A stretch of DNA of 64,000 bases from Tamarix chinensis (GCA_030549775.1 CM060171.1:61066360-61130359); one strand, 5' to 3'. Shown: positions 22,600-35,149, counted from the first letter of the stretch. A program made the numbers and translations. The notes: generated from the sequence alone by a model not told the origin.

Positions 22600-23560
22600 G
22601 CCTAGTTGATCAAATTAAGATCAATTATAAATTGAAGACACAAATATCAAGGTTGGTAAGTTTGATGGTTCTTATTCTAATTTATGGAAGATACATATTA
22701 GGAATTTTTTTTATTAGAATGATCTTCATAAAAACATTGAAGGTGATAAGTCATAATAAATGGAAAAGGTTTAAAGTGGGATGCTTTATATAATGAGGCC
22801 CTAGCTACAATCCAATTAAATTTTGCTTAAAATGTCATATTTAACATCATAGATTAAAAGATAGTTTTAGGTGTGCTAAAAGAACTTGCCAACATGTGTG
22901 AAACATTCTCCACTCTGAATAAAACATTTCTTATGAGAAATTTATTGAATATGGATATATTTGATGATGCTTCTATCATAAATTATATTAATGAATCTAA
23001 AGTGGTGTTTACCTAATTGATTTATATTGATATATTTTTTTATGATAAAGTAGAAGCCTTGATATGGTTATCTTTCTTTACAAGGAGTGACGATACTATT
23101 TTTTTCTACAGTTAGTGTTCATATAATCAAACTAAGTTCAATTTTATTACGGTTTGAACCTTATTATTATTAAGAGCATTTACAAGAAGGAATTGAGGTA
23201 AGAAATTATAGTGAGTGCCTTGAATAGTGATGGTAGAGGAACAAATAAAAACTAAAGCACTAACAATTGTGGTAGATCTAAATACAAAAGCAAGTCTAAA
23301 AGATGTGGTTAAGCATCTTGTTAAAGTTTTGCTGAGAAAGAAAGTCTCAAGAAAGGCTTTAACAAACCTAATAAAAAGAAGCGGTTTTACTACCATAATG
23401 ATAGTCATGATTTAGCACACTTTATTCACAATTCAAATGCTTTGGTATGTAGTGTGAAGAGTCCATTGGATTTATGAATAATGAATTCTAAGGCCCAAGA
23501 CCCTATTTTCGAATTTTTCTTCAGGATAGATTGGGGTGGGATATATTACAAACCATAAGT
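22600..23560 (+). pseudogene. Copia gag and protease-edge remnant
   Basis: One frame reads VGKFDGSYSNLWKI at about 22650, the usual start of copia gag. Later broken frames give STLNKTFLMRNLL-like sequence (about 22915-22950), an LIYIDIFFYDKVEALIWL-type stretch (23020-23070), a basic region with repeated KSK and KKV (23270-23380), and FYYHNDSHDLAH at 23385, where a CCHC zinc knuckle should be and two cysteines are lost. ALVCSVKSPLDLWIMNS at 23440 matches the lead into the copia protease. The rest of pol is absent. No LTRs were recognised. Confidence 0.7.
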
Positions 23561-24429
23561 GTTTGAAGATTGTTGTCAAGGGTGATATAATGATTAAAAC
23601 ACTCATTATGATAACCCAAATTTTGGAAATCTAATTTTTCATACTATATTCCTTGAATAGGAATTAATCCTAACTTGATATGGGTTAGGTACGTTTTCTT
23701 GATCCTTGAGTAGGTATAGATTTGTAGAGTTACTAGTTAATAAGTTACTAAGTAATCAATCAATTGGTTTTGCTTATTTTCTTTTTAGGTCTCTTGTGTG
23801 CCCTATCATTTACTCTTACCAAACTAGTCAACTAGTTTAATAGGTTTCTATTTTTGTTATCTCTTTTGATTTTCAAATCTTACACATAATTTTCTAATCT
23901 CCTAATCCTGTTGTATTCTTGTTGATAATTGTGTGGATTTTTTGGATGAATATTCTCTTCTCTTCTAGAATATTATATCAATTAATTTAAAAAAATCTAC
24001 TCTAGTTATTTTTCAACCAAACCACTCATTACCTACTAAATCAAGTCTCTTCTCTCCCTTCTTCTATCAAATCTCATGTAGTAGCAATAGTAAAAGTTAT
24101 TTGTATTGACTCGCATAATGTCTCTATGTTTTTCCACAAAAAATCTACCTCACTTATCTCCTCACCCTTCCCCAACTCTTATTTCATTAAGTGTTATAAA
24201 AGCAAGCCTCTATCTCTCTTTGTTGTAGAATTCTAACCCATTCCCTTATCATATGCCTCTTTATTTTCCATTTTTTTTGTTATATTTTGATATCCTTAGT
24301 TTTTCTTATTTTTAGTTTATCCTCTCTCCTCACATTCTTAAAAGTCACGTAATATTTCACCTTAAATGATTAATATTTCATTCATTAATTACTTATCTTA
24401 GAATCATATTCTAAATTGTGTTGAGTTCA
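23561..24429. other. Unclassified AT-rich stretch
   Basis: No gene recognised. TGATAACCCAAATTTTGG at about 23609 resembles the reverse-strand end of a Tekay-like LTR. A C/T-rich stretch lies at 24030-24250. Confidence 0.3.
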
Positions 24430-24660
24430 AGGGCTTTAATATTATTAATCCGATGGAATGGATAAAGACACATCTCAGGCATAAGGCTCTCGAGCCACTT
24501 TTATCTCCTGGTGGATTGGATACAACACCTAGGCTCCAACTCACATGATCTTTTACTTTAAGTGACTAATATCTTATCCATAGTTTGTTATATCAAGATC
24601 ATCATACTTGACTAATGTATATATGCACAACACATAATTGAACACATAAAGCACAGCCAT
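24430..24660 (-). repeat. Relic of the giant-LTR family
   Basis: GAGCCACTTTTATCTCCTGG then TGGATTGG matches the CACTATTATAGCCGGTGGACCGG unit of copy A. It is followed by CTCACATGATCTTTTACTTT and AAGTGACTAATATCTTATCC, which parallel about 75 bases of copy A at 16452-16510. It is much more diverged than copies A to C. Confidence 0.55.
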
Positions 24661-25929
24661 ATGTAAAGAAATCCTAATTTCACAAGATGAGCATAACTTC
24701 TCCCATAGGGATTATCTCATCACAAAATTTCATATACCAACCTAAAATAATATAATTAATATCATACACAAAACCAAGGCCTAACTCCAACATCTTACAT
24801 GCTATAACGATCCTGTCTATATCTTTATTATTCATGATTCAATTCATCTTTTCATTTTATTATACTTAATCCATTCATTATTATCTTAAATACTCCAAGT
24901 ATCCTATTAACCATATTTAACATCTATTCCCCTTATTGAACAAAATACCCTTATCTTGCCGAAAGTCTCAAATCTCTTATTAGCTCACCTATGTCTTACT
25001 CAACTACCATTTAATACCAACTTGTAACACTCCTAATTTTGAACCAAATTTTTTTTGTTAAAGATAATGTGGAAGCATTTGAAAAAAGTTTTGGGTAATG
25101 TTACTACCACATCAACTATGAGAATGGTGTGATCATCACCTGGCCCATACCTGATGTAAGATAAAATGGAAAAACAAATGAAAGATGCATGATCATAATA
25201 TTAATGCGACAGTACAAGATAATAAAGGCGAGAACAATATTATAGATATAAAGAGTATGATAGTTTGCAAATCCAAATCTAGTATATTGAGCTAAGAGTT
25301 TAAATAACCGAAAGAACAAAAAAAATCCCAATGGAGTGGGAAAATCACCTCTAACTGGTTAGCTTAACTCTTAGACATAAACATAAAACTTCAACCCCAA
25401 GTAATGGCCCATATCATCACACTTAGCATACTCTAACTGAGAGTCATACCTCTACAAGTATCAATACGGTGAAGTATTAGTAAAACATGCTATCTAAAAT
25501 ATGGTAACCCTCATGCAGCACATTAAAGTCACATAGGATCATGATGATTAGCATACCAATACAAATTAACACTTATTTTCATAGTAATAATAAAATAGGA
25601 CATACTTTCATGGAAATCATGGAAGGAGAATAATACGATGAATGTGTCACAATCTATACAATATAAACCATATTAGAATTATCGCTTTAGTGATCATATT
25701 GTTTCCAATTAATAAGATAATTTATAGATATGTGCATAACCCTACCGATAGCAACCCAATAGAGAAGAAAATAGGTATTGAGTGAAAGATATAACCACAA
25801 TGCGACTAACCCACTAACTCTTAGTTAGCTACCCTAAGATTTGGAGAAAATGCTTGAATGAAATCTTATTCCATTATTATGTAATTTCAAGTGATATCAC
25901 AAATTACAAATAATATCAACAAATAATCA

Positions 25930-26125
25930 AATGGGTGGTTTCAAGTGATAACACCAAACACATCACAAGGCATGAAAGCTACCAATTGGGTGTTTTTCAA
26001 TTGATATCACTAAACAAACTTATATTCCATTATTACTACATTGGGTGTTTCTAAGTGATAACATCAAACAAATCATAAGATATGATATCCATCAATCGTG
26101 TGTTTAGAGATGACACCAAATTTTA
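25930..26125. repeat. 55-bp tandem repeat in the Tekay-like LTR
   Basis: GGGTGTTT-like starts occur at 25933, 25988, 26043 and 26098, exactly 55 bases apart. Each is followed by a GTGATAACACCAAAC-like word, which gives about four degenerate units. Confidence 0.75.
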
Positions 26126-26279
26126 CTAAATTCAAGTATGAAATATTATCATTATGATTCTTATTAATTCAGAGCAACAATAGTTGAAATCATAATTTAA
26201 ATGTTGAAATTACATAGAGGTATTAACACAAAAGGTACAAGAGACTTACAACAATTAATAACTGAACTAGGCGGCACAC

Positions 26280-26715
26280 AGCTGAACTAGTCAATCAACC
26301 CGTGGGACTAGTCGATTGGTCTTGGTACCAGACTTGATCTAAAACAACACAAGAAGACCAGTTGACTAATTGGTATTACCGACTGACTGTTCAATAGAAC
26401 TAATTAATGGGCCTAAGTAGAGACCAAACCATTTTTGTCTGCAAAGTCACCAATAAATGATTTTGATAAACCAATTGACTAGTCATAGGAACAAGTTGAT
26501 GGGCTTGGTCTAACCTCTCGATGGGTCTAAAAAGAGACCAAACAATCAAAGGGTGTAACAAGCCAATCAACTGCTCATTGAAACCAGTAGATTAGTTTAT
26601 CAAACCAATTGATTTGATCCCATGACCAACTGATCCAAATTTCAAAACCAAGCAACTGTTTGCATAACCAGACAATGGGTTTGGTGAACCGATTGATTGG
26701 TTTAGCTAAAACATT
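26280..26715. repeat. Interspersed CCAATTGACTAGT-like words
   Basis: A dozen or more degenerate copies of a 12-15-base word (ACCAATTGACTAGT, GACCAGTTGACTAA, AACCGATTGATTGG) are packed in 430 bp. The same words occur in the solo LTR at about 29080-29160 and 30300-30570. They are family-specific LTR sequence; no function is known to me. Confidence 0.6.
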
Positions 26716-28097
26716 ACCTAGGATTGTGATCCACACACCTAAAAATTTTCATATTAATCCTAATATACTTCTATATCATAAAGCTCATAAAAATAAATGC
26801 CACATATAAATAATCACATGGGTACATGATAATGTAAATATTTGAACGAATCATGCTTAAATAGTCAACTTATGCATAAAATTAGAGAAACCCAACAGTG
26901 GTAACTTTATAAAGAAATTCTAATTTAAGCTCAATTTTTGGAATATAAATTAAATGGTGCTCACATGAACAGACCATGCACAAGGAACCTCAATAAGTAA
27001 CAAAACCCATTTATGTTAAAGATAAGAATGTCTTACCTTGAAGTAATTCTTCTATTACAAGAACTCCTACTCAATTCATATCTAGCATAACCTCTATTAC
27101 TAATATCATAAAAGCCAAAACCATCAAAATCACCTTCTAAATTATAATTAAAGAGAAGTTAGAAGAAGAACACAAAGCACAACCTTTTCTCCAAAATAAG
27201 ATGCTAAAGGAAGAGAACTTAAATCTTCAACCTTTCTCAACCAAGAAAACAAGCAAAAACAAAAGCTAAGATTTGAAAAAGAACAAGTAGACAATGCTCG
27301 ATCAAATAAAAGGGAAAACTAGAGCAAGTCTTTATTTTATTTTTTTCAATAGATAGGGGAAAGGGGAAGAATTAAGGGATGCTAAAAACTTGAAAAATTT
27401 CTCCACCAAAGAACAATAGATGAGGAATGAAAGGAGATCAAGAATAAAGGGTATAGAGGTGAGGCTTGGTCAACATTTATAAGAGATAGGGAGATGAGAC
27501 TAATAAGTTTGAGTGTAGGAAACTAAGAAGTGAGAGCAGACTTGATGAAGTGATAGGAGTTGAGTCCACTCAGGAAGGAACATGGTAGTGGGTTAGTGAG
27601 TTAGGGGATGGTGCACAAAGTCAACCATGCTCCCCATATGCCCAGAAGAAGGGAGAGGGATAAGTAAGGGGGAAGAAAAAATGTGAGGCGTGTCTCAAAA
27701 GGGATGTTTGGAAAAATATAATTAATTAAAATTATATAATGATATATATAATGTGAAAATAATCCTAGAGTACTAAAATATGCTTATTATTACAAATGGA
27801 TTCTAATTAGAATTTTTCATAAATATTAGAAAGATATTCAAAGCAAAATCAGAAATGGATATAAAATTACTGGATAATTAGTCAATAGATTTGGACAAAC
27901 CAGTTGACTAGTTTGTTAAGAATAAAACTCTAAATTTCTAAATGAACCAATCGATCATCTAGGTGAACTAGCCAAATGGTATGCTCAAAATTCACATTTT
28001 TATTATAATTTCAAGCTAATTATAAAATAAAAAATAATTTATTTTATATCAACATAATTTTAAACATATTTTAAAGGATTTAGGATAGGGTATTATG

Positions 28098-28145
28098 GAA
28101 CCAATCCCTTAAAAGAGACTTCCTCCCTAATTTCCACAAAATAAA
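28098..28145 (-). other. Polypurine tract region of the Tekay-like element
   Basis: On the minus strand GGGAGGAAGTCTC then TTTTAAGGGATTGG runs into the LTR start. This parallels the Tekay pattern of a GAGGACGAAATT block, TTTTAAGGGGGG and TGTAATACCC. Confidence 0.65.
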
Positions 28146-28289
28146 TGTATTGTTATAAGCTCAAAACATAAGAAAACCCCAAGCTATCAACTAAAAGAAT
28201 ATAACAACTAATGGTTAGTACATAAGAGAGGGCTACTACCCCCTTAAAAGAGGTTGCATTACCCACTCAACACACCTAAGCTAACAACT

Positions 28290-28922
28290 CCTAATACTTC
28301 ATCTTGACCTCCTCCTTAGACTCCCAAGTGGCCTCCTTTGATCCATGTCATGACCACCTTCACTAGTAGAATTACCTTTGAATGTGTCTCTCGAGTATTG
28401 GTATTAAGGATCCTCAACACTTGATTCTCATAACCTAAAGTCTTATTGAACTCAATCGACTCTAACTAAATGATGTTCGATGAATCTACCACATACTTCC
28501 TCAATGGAGATATATAGAACATGTTATGCACTCACGAAAGCTCAATCAATAAGGAAAGATCATAATAAACCTCTCCAACCTGATCTAAAACTTAGTATAA
28601 CCCTATATACTTTAGGCTAATATTTTCCTTTCAATCAAAACTCATCACTCCCTTAATTGGTGAAACTTTCATATTGACTTGGTCACCTACCTTAAACCCA
28701 TATGGTGTCCTTCCCAAATCTACTTATCTCTTCTCTATATCCTGAGATGCCATCATTCGGTCTTGTATCAACATGATATGCAAGGCAGTGTCCTCTACCA
28801 TCTCTGGTCCTACCATAGCTGTCTCACATGAGTCACTCCAACACTACCATCTCACTTGAAAAATAGTGAGACTCTGATTCAATGTAAATAAGAAATGGAT
28901 TATCATCATATCTAATGATGTG
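28290..28922 (-). pseudogene. Ty3/gypsy integrase C-terminus and chromodomain remnant
   Basis: Read on the minus strand, from high to low coordinates: ETAMVGPEMVEDTALHIMLI, QDRMMASQDIEKR (28740-28800), GDQVNMKVSPIKGVMSF (28640-28690), KYIGLY, then LRKYVVDSSNII (28490), LGYENQVLRILNTNTRET (28410) and KEATWESKEEVKMKY (28300-28345). The last is the chromodomain end (EEATWE...). These modules steer insertion of chromoviruses to heterochromatin. Stops and shifts are present. At 28922 the reading is cut by the solo LTR, and an ITNPYSTSLDM-like stretch across the junction suggests it resumes at 32283. Confidence 0.8.
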
Positions 28923-28927
28923 GAATA
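28923..28927. repeat. Target site duplication of the solo LTR, left (GAATA)
   Basis: GAATA is identical to 32278-32282. Confidence 0.75.
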
Positions 28928-31900
28928 TATAATACCCCATATTTCTATAAAATGTTGAATGACAATTATGCCAATTTGTGGGAATTTGATTTTTATTTAG
29001 TGTTATGATTTCATTCAAGGTAGAGTTTGATTTGAAACAAGGTTAAAAAATAAAATTTATTACGTTTTGTAGGTGAATTGATCAATTGGTTATATGAATC
29101 AATCAACTGGTTTGTTATTTCAGCAAAATGGTTTTTACTCCACTAAATCGATCATCTATTTTTTCGAGTTAGGAATCCTTTCAAAACTCAATTTTTTTAG
29201 GAAAACTTCTTACATTGAAATAAAATCTTGTTAACCCATTCCAAATTGTTCCTAAGAGATTCTTAGCCTTTTTTCTGATGCATTTAGCCCAAAATGTTTC
29301 CTCAAATTGATTTAAAGATCGATCGGGACAATTGAGGGGGGAGAGATGACCCTAACTTTGATATCAGGTATGATTTTGATCAACTGGAAGATTTCTTCCA
29401 CACTAACCTTCCATTATCCTAAATGTGAATTTCAATTCTAACTTAATTTACCTGGATACTATGAAAACACCATTTGAGCTCTAGAGAATAGTAGCATATC
29501 TTGGATAAAATCCATTCATTTAACTAGAATTAAAACTATAAGTTTTAGTCTTTTTAAATTTTTTCTAAACCCTTTGTGATTCATGTTGATTAGTTAGCTA
29601 TAAACAACCCTAATCTCATTTTTATTCACCTTTTTTTCAACCCCCAAAAATTCTTAACTCTCTATATTCACCTTTCTCATTTATACACTTCAAACCTTGT
29701 AGTCAATCCCTTTCACTCTTTTGATCTTTTCCATAGCTCTCTCTTGTTTTAAGTGTTAAGCAAGGAAGAGTTAAATTTGGAAAAAGAATGGAGTGATACA
29801 GTTGAGCATTCCCTATTTTTAATTTTAAGTGTGGTATGTTCCTTCTTTCCTTATGTTTCAAATATGAATTTATTAAGGTTATGTATGAAATTCTAAGTTT
29901 AATATTGTTGTTTTTAAGTTTTTAAAAGTTAATATTTTCACATACTAAAATTTTGGTTTAAGGGAGTTTTGCCTAAATCAAGCAATTGATTATTACTTTT
30001 AATATGGATTATGAGTATTCCTACATGATATGAGTTTGTTTAAGTTAATATTTTACGTTTGAAAGAGTGTATATAGATTGTAGAATTGATTTGGATGGCT
30101 AGATTGAACATTTTGGGTAACAATCTTGAAACTTGAGAAAAATGGGGTGTGATAATTAAATGTTGAGATATGCAAGTTAATTCAGTTGAAAATGTGTTAT
30201 ACTATATTAATACATGTTTTAATGTGGTTTAATGATTATCTATAAGCATGATTTGCATGAAAATGGTGGGATGATTTTGTTTAATGGCAAATTGATAAAT
30301 TGAATAAGTCAAATCAATTGATTGGTTCCTAAACCAGTTGATTGGTTGACCTAACCAACTGGTTATCTTGTAGATACCTTAGTCTTGCTCTCTACTTAAA
30401 CTTATCAATTAGTTAGGTAGAACTGATCGATTGGTCTATAAATAACTGACTATTTTTTCCAAGTCGATCAGCTAATTTAAGGAAAAGTAGGGTTTGGTCG
30501 AGCTAAATCGATTGGCTGGTCAACCCAAACCAATCGATTGGTTAGGTCAGGCTGATCAACTGGTTCAACTAGTTTGTATGATTTATTTCCTTTCGGTTTG
30601 GTTATGGTTTGAGGTTATGCATGGGACTATTCTATGATTATTAAGATTATAAAATAAATATTTTATAATGGATTAATGATCCTATAAATATATTTAATGG
30701 ATAATAATTTAGGACATACTCCATGAGTATTGTAAAGGCTTAATAAGTATACCACTTATGAAATGTGATGGTTTTTGAGAAAAGAGTAATGAAGCACATC
30801 ACGTGCTTGAATTAAATGATATGATGGGCATGGATAATAGTGGACAGGGATAAATAGAAACTCTACTCGTGGTTGGAAAATAAAAAGGAGTAATAAGAAA
30901 GGAATATGTGAATGCCCTATTTACTCTTTGTATGTGCCTTGTATGATCACTAATTCTCATAAATAATATACTAATCACATAAAGAAAAATACAATCAAGT
31001 TGTATATGTTTCTAGGTTACCTGATCCTTAATTAGTTACCAGGGGTTAGTCTACCTTTGGACATTTATTGGTGCCTTCAGGTAGGATCCTAGAGATCCCG
31101 GTGTCTTACTTACTCTAGACATTGATGATGTAATAGAGGGTATCGATACTAAAGGGTCTGGTTACCTCAGTGGTTGGCTTCATCCTATATTTAATTGGTT
31201 GGCTTTGGAATGGACTTATGTCCATTCTGGTGATTGACTTTAGCCTAGAACTTATGTCCCTTTATTTGAATAGGGTTCCATAGTATGTAAGACTATAAGG
31301 TGGTGCACAGTCCATGGCTCAATGATAAAATATGGATGATAAGTAAATGGATGATAAAACCTAATTAATGAATAATTGGAAGGACAAATAATTGGATATG
31401 TACGATGAAAATGGTTTGAATGACCAAAAAGGATAAAAGTAGATTTGTACACCTAGATAATGGCTTAAATGACTAACTGGTTATTGATTGAAATATTTGG
31501 CTAGATGTTGGCCTATATTAATGTATGGATAAGGAAATGGTACAATCTAATCGATTTAGCTATTGGAAAGCAAGCCCTAGTGATTTTTGGGATTAATCTA
31601 TTTAGTATATGTGTGACTACCTACGTAATTATATATGAAGATAAGCATGGTATATTATGTGTTACCTGAGTTGTGCATGATCGTATACTCTCATTCACTA
31701 TTACCTTCAAGTACATTACATTAATATGACACATGTTAAATATGATATTCATGTTATGATAAGTTTGCACACTTGTGTTTCTATTGAGGGAGCAACTTGG
31801 CTTACTCAGTATGTAGCGTGCTGATGTGCTTATTTGCCCGATCACCTACTCATTCCCATGAGCAAAGGGTCATGTGTAAGTTTTTTGGGATGGCTAATAG

Positions 31901-32277
31901 TGGGTCAACCTTAGCTTGGGTTCGGGACATCTAGCGGTTTTTGTTAGGTCCGTGACGGACCATGATTTTAGGTCACACCCTAACACCGTTTTAATATAGC
32001 CTTATTTTCTTAACTCATTTATCTTACTGTATTAAATTTGTTCGGAGCCAATGAGGTCCTTAATTGTAAACAATCTTTTAAATGTTTATGTAATTTAAGT
32101 TGGCGCACTCTATTTAAAAGGTATTGGTTGGTTCTAGCCTTTTATTTCATATAGGGTAAGTAATAGACGTCTATCCTATGTTAGGTACAGCGGTAACATC
32201 CCATTTTTCCAAGGTGTGTTTTAGCTTCGACATTATTTTTAAGGAAAGTTTTTATAGTGAAAAATAGGGGTGTTATA
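28928..32277 (+). repeat. Solo LTR of a Tekay-like element (3350 bp)
   Basis: The unit runs from TATAATACCCC to GGGGTGTTATA between perfect GAATA duplications. TGTAATACCCC and GGGGTGTTACA are the expected ends, so both terminal dinucleotides have changed by one transition. It has no internal region. It contains a C/T-rich segment at 29620-29760, repeated CAATTGATTGG-like words at 30300-30570, and a GGTTGGCTT-type repeat at 31150-31230. It inserted into the integrase remnant of the neighbouring element. Confidence 0.8.
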
Positions 32278-32282
32278 GAATA
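32278..32282. repeat. Target site duplication of the solo LTR, right (GAATA)
   Basis: Matches 28923-28927. Confidence 0.75.
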
Positions 32283-32787
32283 TGGATTGGTTATTCTCTC
32301 ACAATGTATCATGTTTAAGCATTCCTCTTATGAGTCTTTTATGTTCTTGTGTGTCTTGTCCCTTGGTCTGACTATATTGTTACCTTATTTGGTACATAGT
32401 GTACTTATCATCATTTTTATAGGTGCTACGTATTTCTATGAGTAGACGACCAAGTGATTTTGTGTAGGTTGTTGAGGGCCATCTTGATTACTATACCGGT
32501 TGTGATGAACTATTTGTGGAGAATTGATTTTTATGTCATGGAATTGGATGTAAAGTTGTTGTTATCCGATAGCTCATTTATGTTTGGATATATTTTTGGA
32601 CTCTTAGTTACATTGGAACCCTTTTGATTATATTTGTATACATGATGTACTCAAAGTTGATCTCTAAATGTGTTATTTAAGGTTTATGGTAAGTTAGACT
32701 TATATTAGATATGTAGGTAACACCCCAATTATATTGTTACTACGCTTCTGCTAAAAAAATGAAATAATAAATTTTGGGATGTTATAC
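32283..32787. other. Possible integrase continuation and an LTR 3' terminus
   Basis: The first tens of bases may continue the minus-strand integrase reading. The far part ends AAATTTTGGGATGTTATA at about 32787, preceded by GTTACTACGCTTCTGC. This is the usual 3' end of a plus-strand Tekay-like LTR, so a truncated LTR fragment lies here. The 62-codon frame at 32257-32445 has no recognisable domain. Confidence 0.4.
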
Positions 32788-33329
32788 CTAGTTTTCTTCC
32801 ATTTAATTCATTTATTTTTCTTAGAACTATGGTTGTAAATGAGCTTAGCTAACTTAGTATTTAGCTTGATTTGGCTCCTAAAAGCTAGGTTATGCTCATT
32901 TGTTTAGTTAAATAAATTGAGTCTAAATCTCACTTTAGGGTCGTTTATTAAACAAATCGAGTTCAAGTCCAAAAAAGTTCAATTCAACTCATGTATAATT
33001 TTAACTCATAAGCTCGGTTCGACCCAATTAGATAAAAGTTTTGTTCAATTAATACAATTAACTAATCAAGTCTAGTACTAGTCTTATTTTAAATTTATTT
33101 TATTAGACAAACATAGCATAAGTATAGAGATATTCGACTTGAACCAACTATTTATGATCCTACTTAGATGAGATATCCTACATGGGATCTCATATACTTA
33201 CAAGACCAAATAACTAATATTTAACCACCGATATTTCAAGGTTGGTCCCGAAAATCCTCATTTCGATCCCAATTGTTTCCCTTAGAAGGAAGATGAACAC
33301 TTTCATGGACCTTGCAATCATTAATTAAT
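32788..33329. other. Degenerate AGCTCGG/GGGTT-type repeat, no gene
   Basis: Repeated short words such as GAGTTCAAGTC, AAGCTCGGTTCGA and CTTAGCTAACTTAG, of the kind common in decayed plant repeats. No coding sequence recognised. Confidence 0.35.
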
Positions 33330-33840
33330 TTAGCAGTTTAAGTACCAACTACCGAACGTCATGCATCCTGTCTTAATTAAAAGTAGCGATGACAGGTCAC
33401 TCCTCCGTATAGTGGAGTTGGTGCATAGCAGAGAACAAAGTGGAAGGTGACTCCCGTTGGTCGTTGCCAGTGCATAAAGTGCAGGTCTTGAAAAATGAGT
33501 GGTCGTCGAAGCAAAACTGAGGTGTCCTCTCATAGAATAATGTATTGCCTTTTGAGAGATGATTACTCCGGCAGCTTAGCAGTTGGCTGTCAATAATGCG
33601 TAGTTTATTATACTATTAGCTAGTACTACTATCTTTGGTCAGCTGTGACTTGCATCGTCTTAATTTAAGTACAACCCATCGTTTTTGGTTCCCATGCGAC
33701 CTTTCATTTTAGTGCGTTGCAGAATACACGTCAAGAAATTTACTTCCGTAATCAAGATTCAATAATATGTAATAGAATGATAGTAGCTTATTAGTCGACG
33801 TCGTTGTTTGACATAATAAGGACGAGAGAGGGGAGTAGAA
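33330..33840. other. Less AT-rich, possibly low-copy segment
   Basis: Slightly higher GC and no repeat I recognise. A 67-codon minus-strand frame (33330-33533) and another of about 50 codons overlap without any known motif. It could be a host sequence remnant or part of an unrecognised element. Confidence 0.3.
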
Positions 33841-34028
33841 GGAAATTAACAATTTGGTTATTAATTAGGGTTACGTGTTACAATATTTTACATGAGTAGT
33901 GTGCAAAAGTTCATAACTAAATTATTTTTAAACTATATACCCTCAAACCTACAATTGAGTTAGTAATGGCAAGCTATTGAGATCAAGACACCAAAATAAG
34001 AAAACTAGTGTTAACGGTATTATTAAAT
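33841..34028. other. AT-rich spacer
   Basis: Nothing recognised. Confidence 0.3.
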
Positions 34029-34268
34029 TATTCCATCCGTATCAAAAAATACATATTTTAATAATTTATATATTTTCTAAAAGTAATAAATATGATATTA
34101 AAATTTCAATTACTATCTTCATTGAAATATAGTAAAATATTTAATATAGAGATAGAAAAAAAAGGAGGTGAGTGTAAAAGTAAAAAGTAAGTTTTAACTT
34201 TTCTAAAGTAATTTTTTTTATATAAATTTTTGTAATAGAATTATTTACATTTTGATACAAATGTGGTA
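34029..34268. mobile_element. Stowaway-like MITE (about 236 bp)
   Basis: The ends CCATCCGTATCAAAA at 34033 and TTTTGATACAAATGTGG at 34250-34266 form a terminal inverted repeat around GTATCAAAA. TA dinucleotides at 34029-34030 and 34267-34268 fit a TA target duplication. The left end resembles the CTCCCTCCGTCCC start of Stowaway elements. It has no coding capacity and relies on a Tc1/mariner transposase. Confidence 0.6.
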
Positions 34269-35149
34269 ACAATGTTGTGTCTATTAAAAGATACTATAAT
34301 GCTCAAGTTAGAATGGATGACAAATGGGTTAGATGGGCAGGATTTAGATTAGATTATTTCAAGTCAAGCTAAACCAGGTTTGTTATATGATTGGGTTGAA
34401 TTTTAGGTTAAGTCTAGTTCATATTTAGGTTTGTGATTATTTGGTTTAGATCAAGCTATATTGAATAGATTCCAAGTCATGTTAGTGCCTAATTCATTAG
34501 AGTTATTCTAATTCAGATTTACAGACTTTGAATCGGTCGTATTTGGGTTGTGTTTGATTTAGATCACAAACTTCAAGTCAAAACAAGTTTGGGTTATGTA
34601 AACTAATTCAAATTGACATTACTTGTTATTAATTAAAAACAAATAAGTTAAAATTTATGATTTGTCATTATTGTTAGCCTTATTATAATAATTAGGATCA
34701 TAATATATGATATATGTAATATTAATTGTAAACTATCATCATCATCATCATTTTAGTTGCTATTATAAATATAGTTATAACTATTATTATAAATATAAGT
34801 ACAAATATTGTTATGACAACAATAATAATTACAGTTATCATATTAATTATAATAATTTTTTTATCACTATCACTCTTATCATGTTTAAAAATATAATAAT
34901 AATGATTGTTATTATTATTAGAAATACAAAATTTATTATTATAACAGTAATATGTGTGTGTGTGTATTATAAAAAATAGCTATAATAAATATGAGTATAA
35001 TTATAATATTTATATTTATAATAATTATAATAAGAACAACAATTAGTATAATCTAATATGATTTGATCTATTCATTGCTATTTCAATATAAGATAAAGTG
35101 AGGGAAAAGAATTCTTACTATTTTAGTATCATTTGGTTTTATTTAGGTT
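34269..35149. other. GGGTTTGG-type degenerate repeat and trinucleotide-rich AT tract
   Basis: 34320-34620 carries repeated words like TTTGGGTTGTGTTTG and CAAGTCAAG. 34690-35060 is a mixed ATT/ATC/TAA simple-sequence tract with a TG run near 34952. A 90-codon Tyr/Asn/Ile frame there is an artefact of the tract. Similar GGGTTGG words resume at 40130-40350, right of giant LTR B, so that LTR inserted into this repeat. Confidence 0.5.

Larger units (their letters stand above)
25023..28097 (-). repeat. Tekay-like Ty3/gypsy 3' LTR (3.1 kb)
   Basis: On the minus strand it starts CATAATACCCTATCC at 28097 (expected TGTAATACCC) and ends GGAGTGTTACA at 25023. It directly follows a polypurine tract and integrase/chromodomain coding remnant on the same strand, so it is a 3' LTR. 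Its length is typical of Tekay/Del chromoviruses. It shares a general plan with the solo LTR at 28928-32277, including many short words built on AACCAATTGAC and ATCGATTGGTT. Confidence 0.75.

Noticed and set aside
23227..23415. Possible small basic protein
   Set aside because: The frame matches the basic region and degenerate zinc knuckle of copia gag.
34707..34979. 90-codon Tyr/Asn/Ile frame
   Set aside because: It lies in an AT-rich simple-sequence tract.
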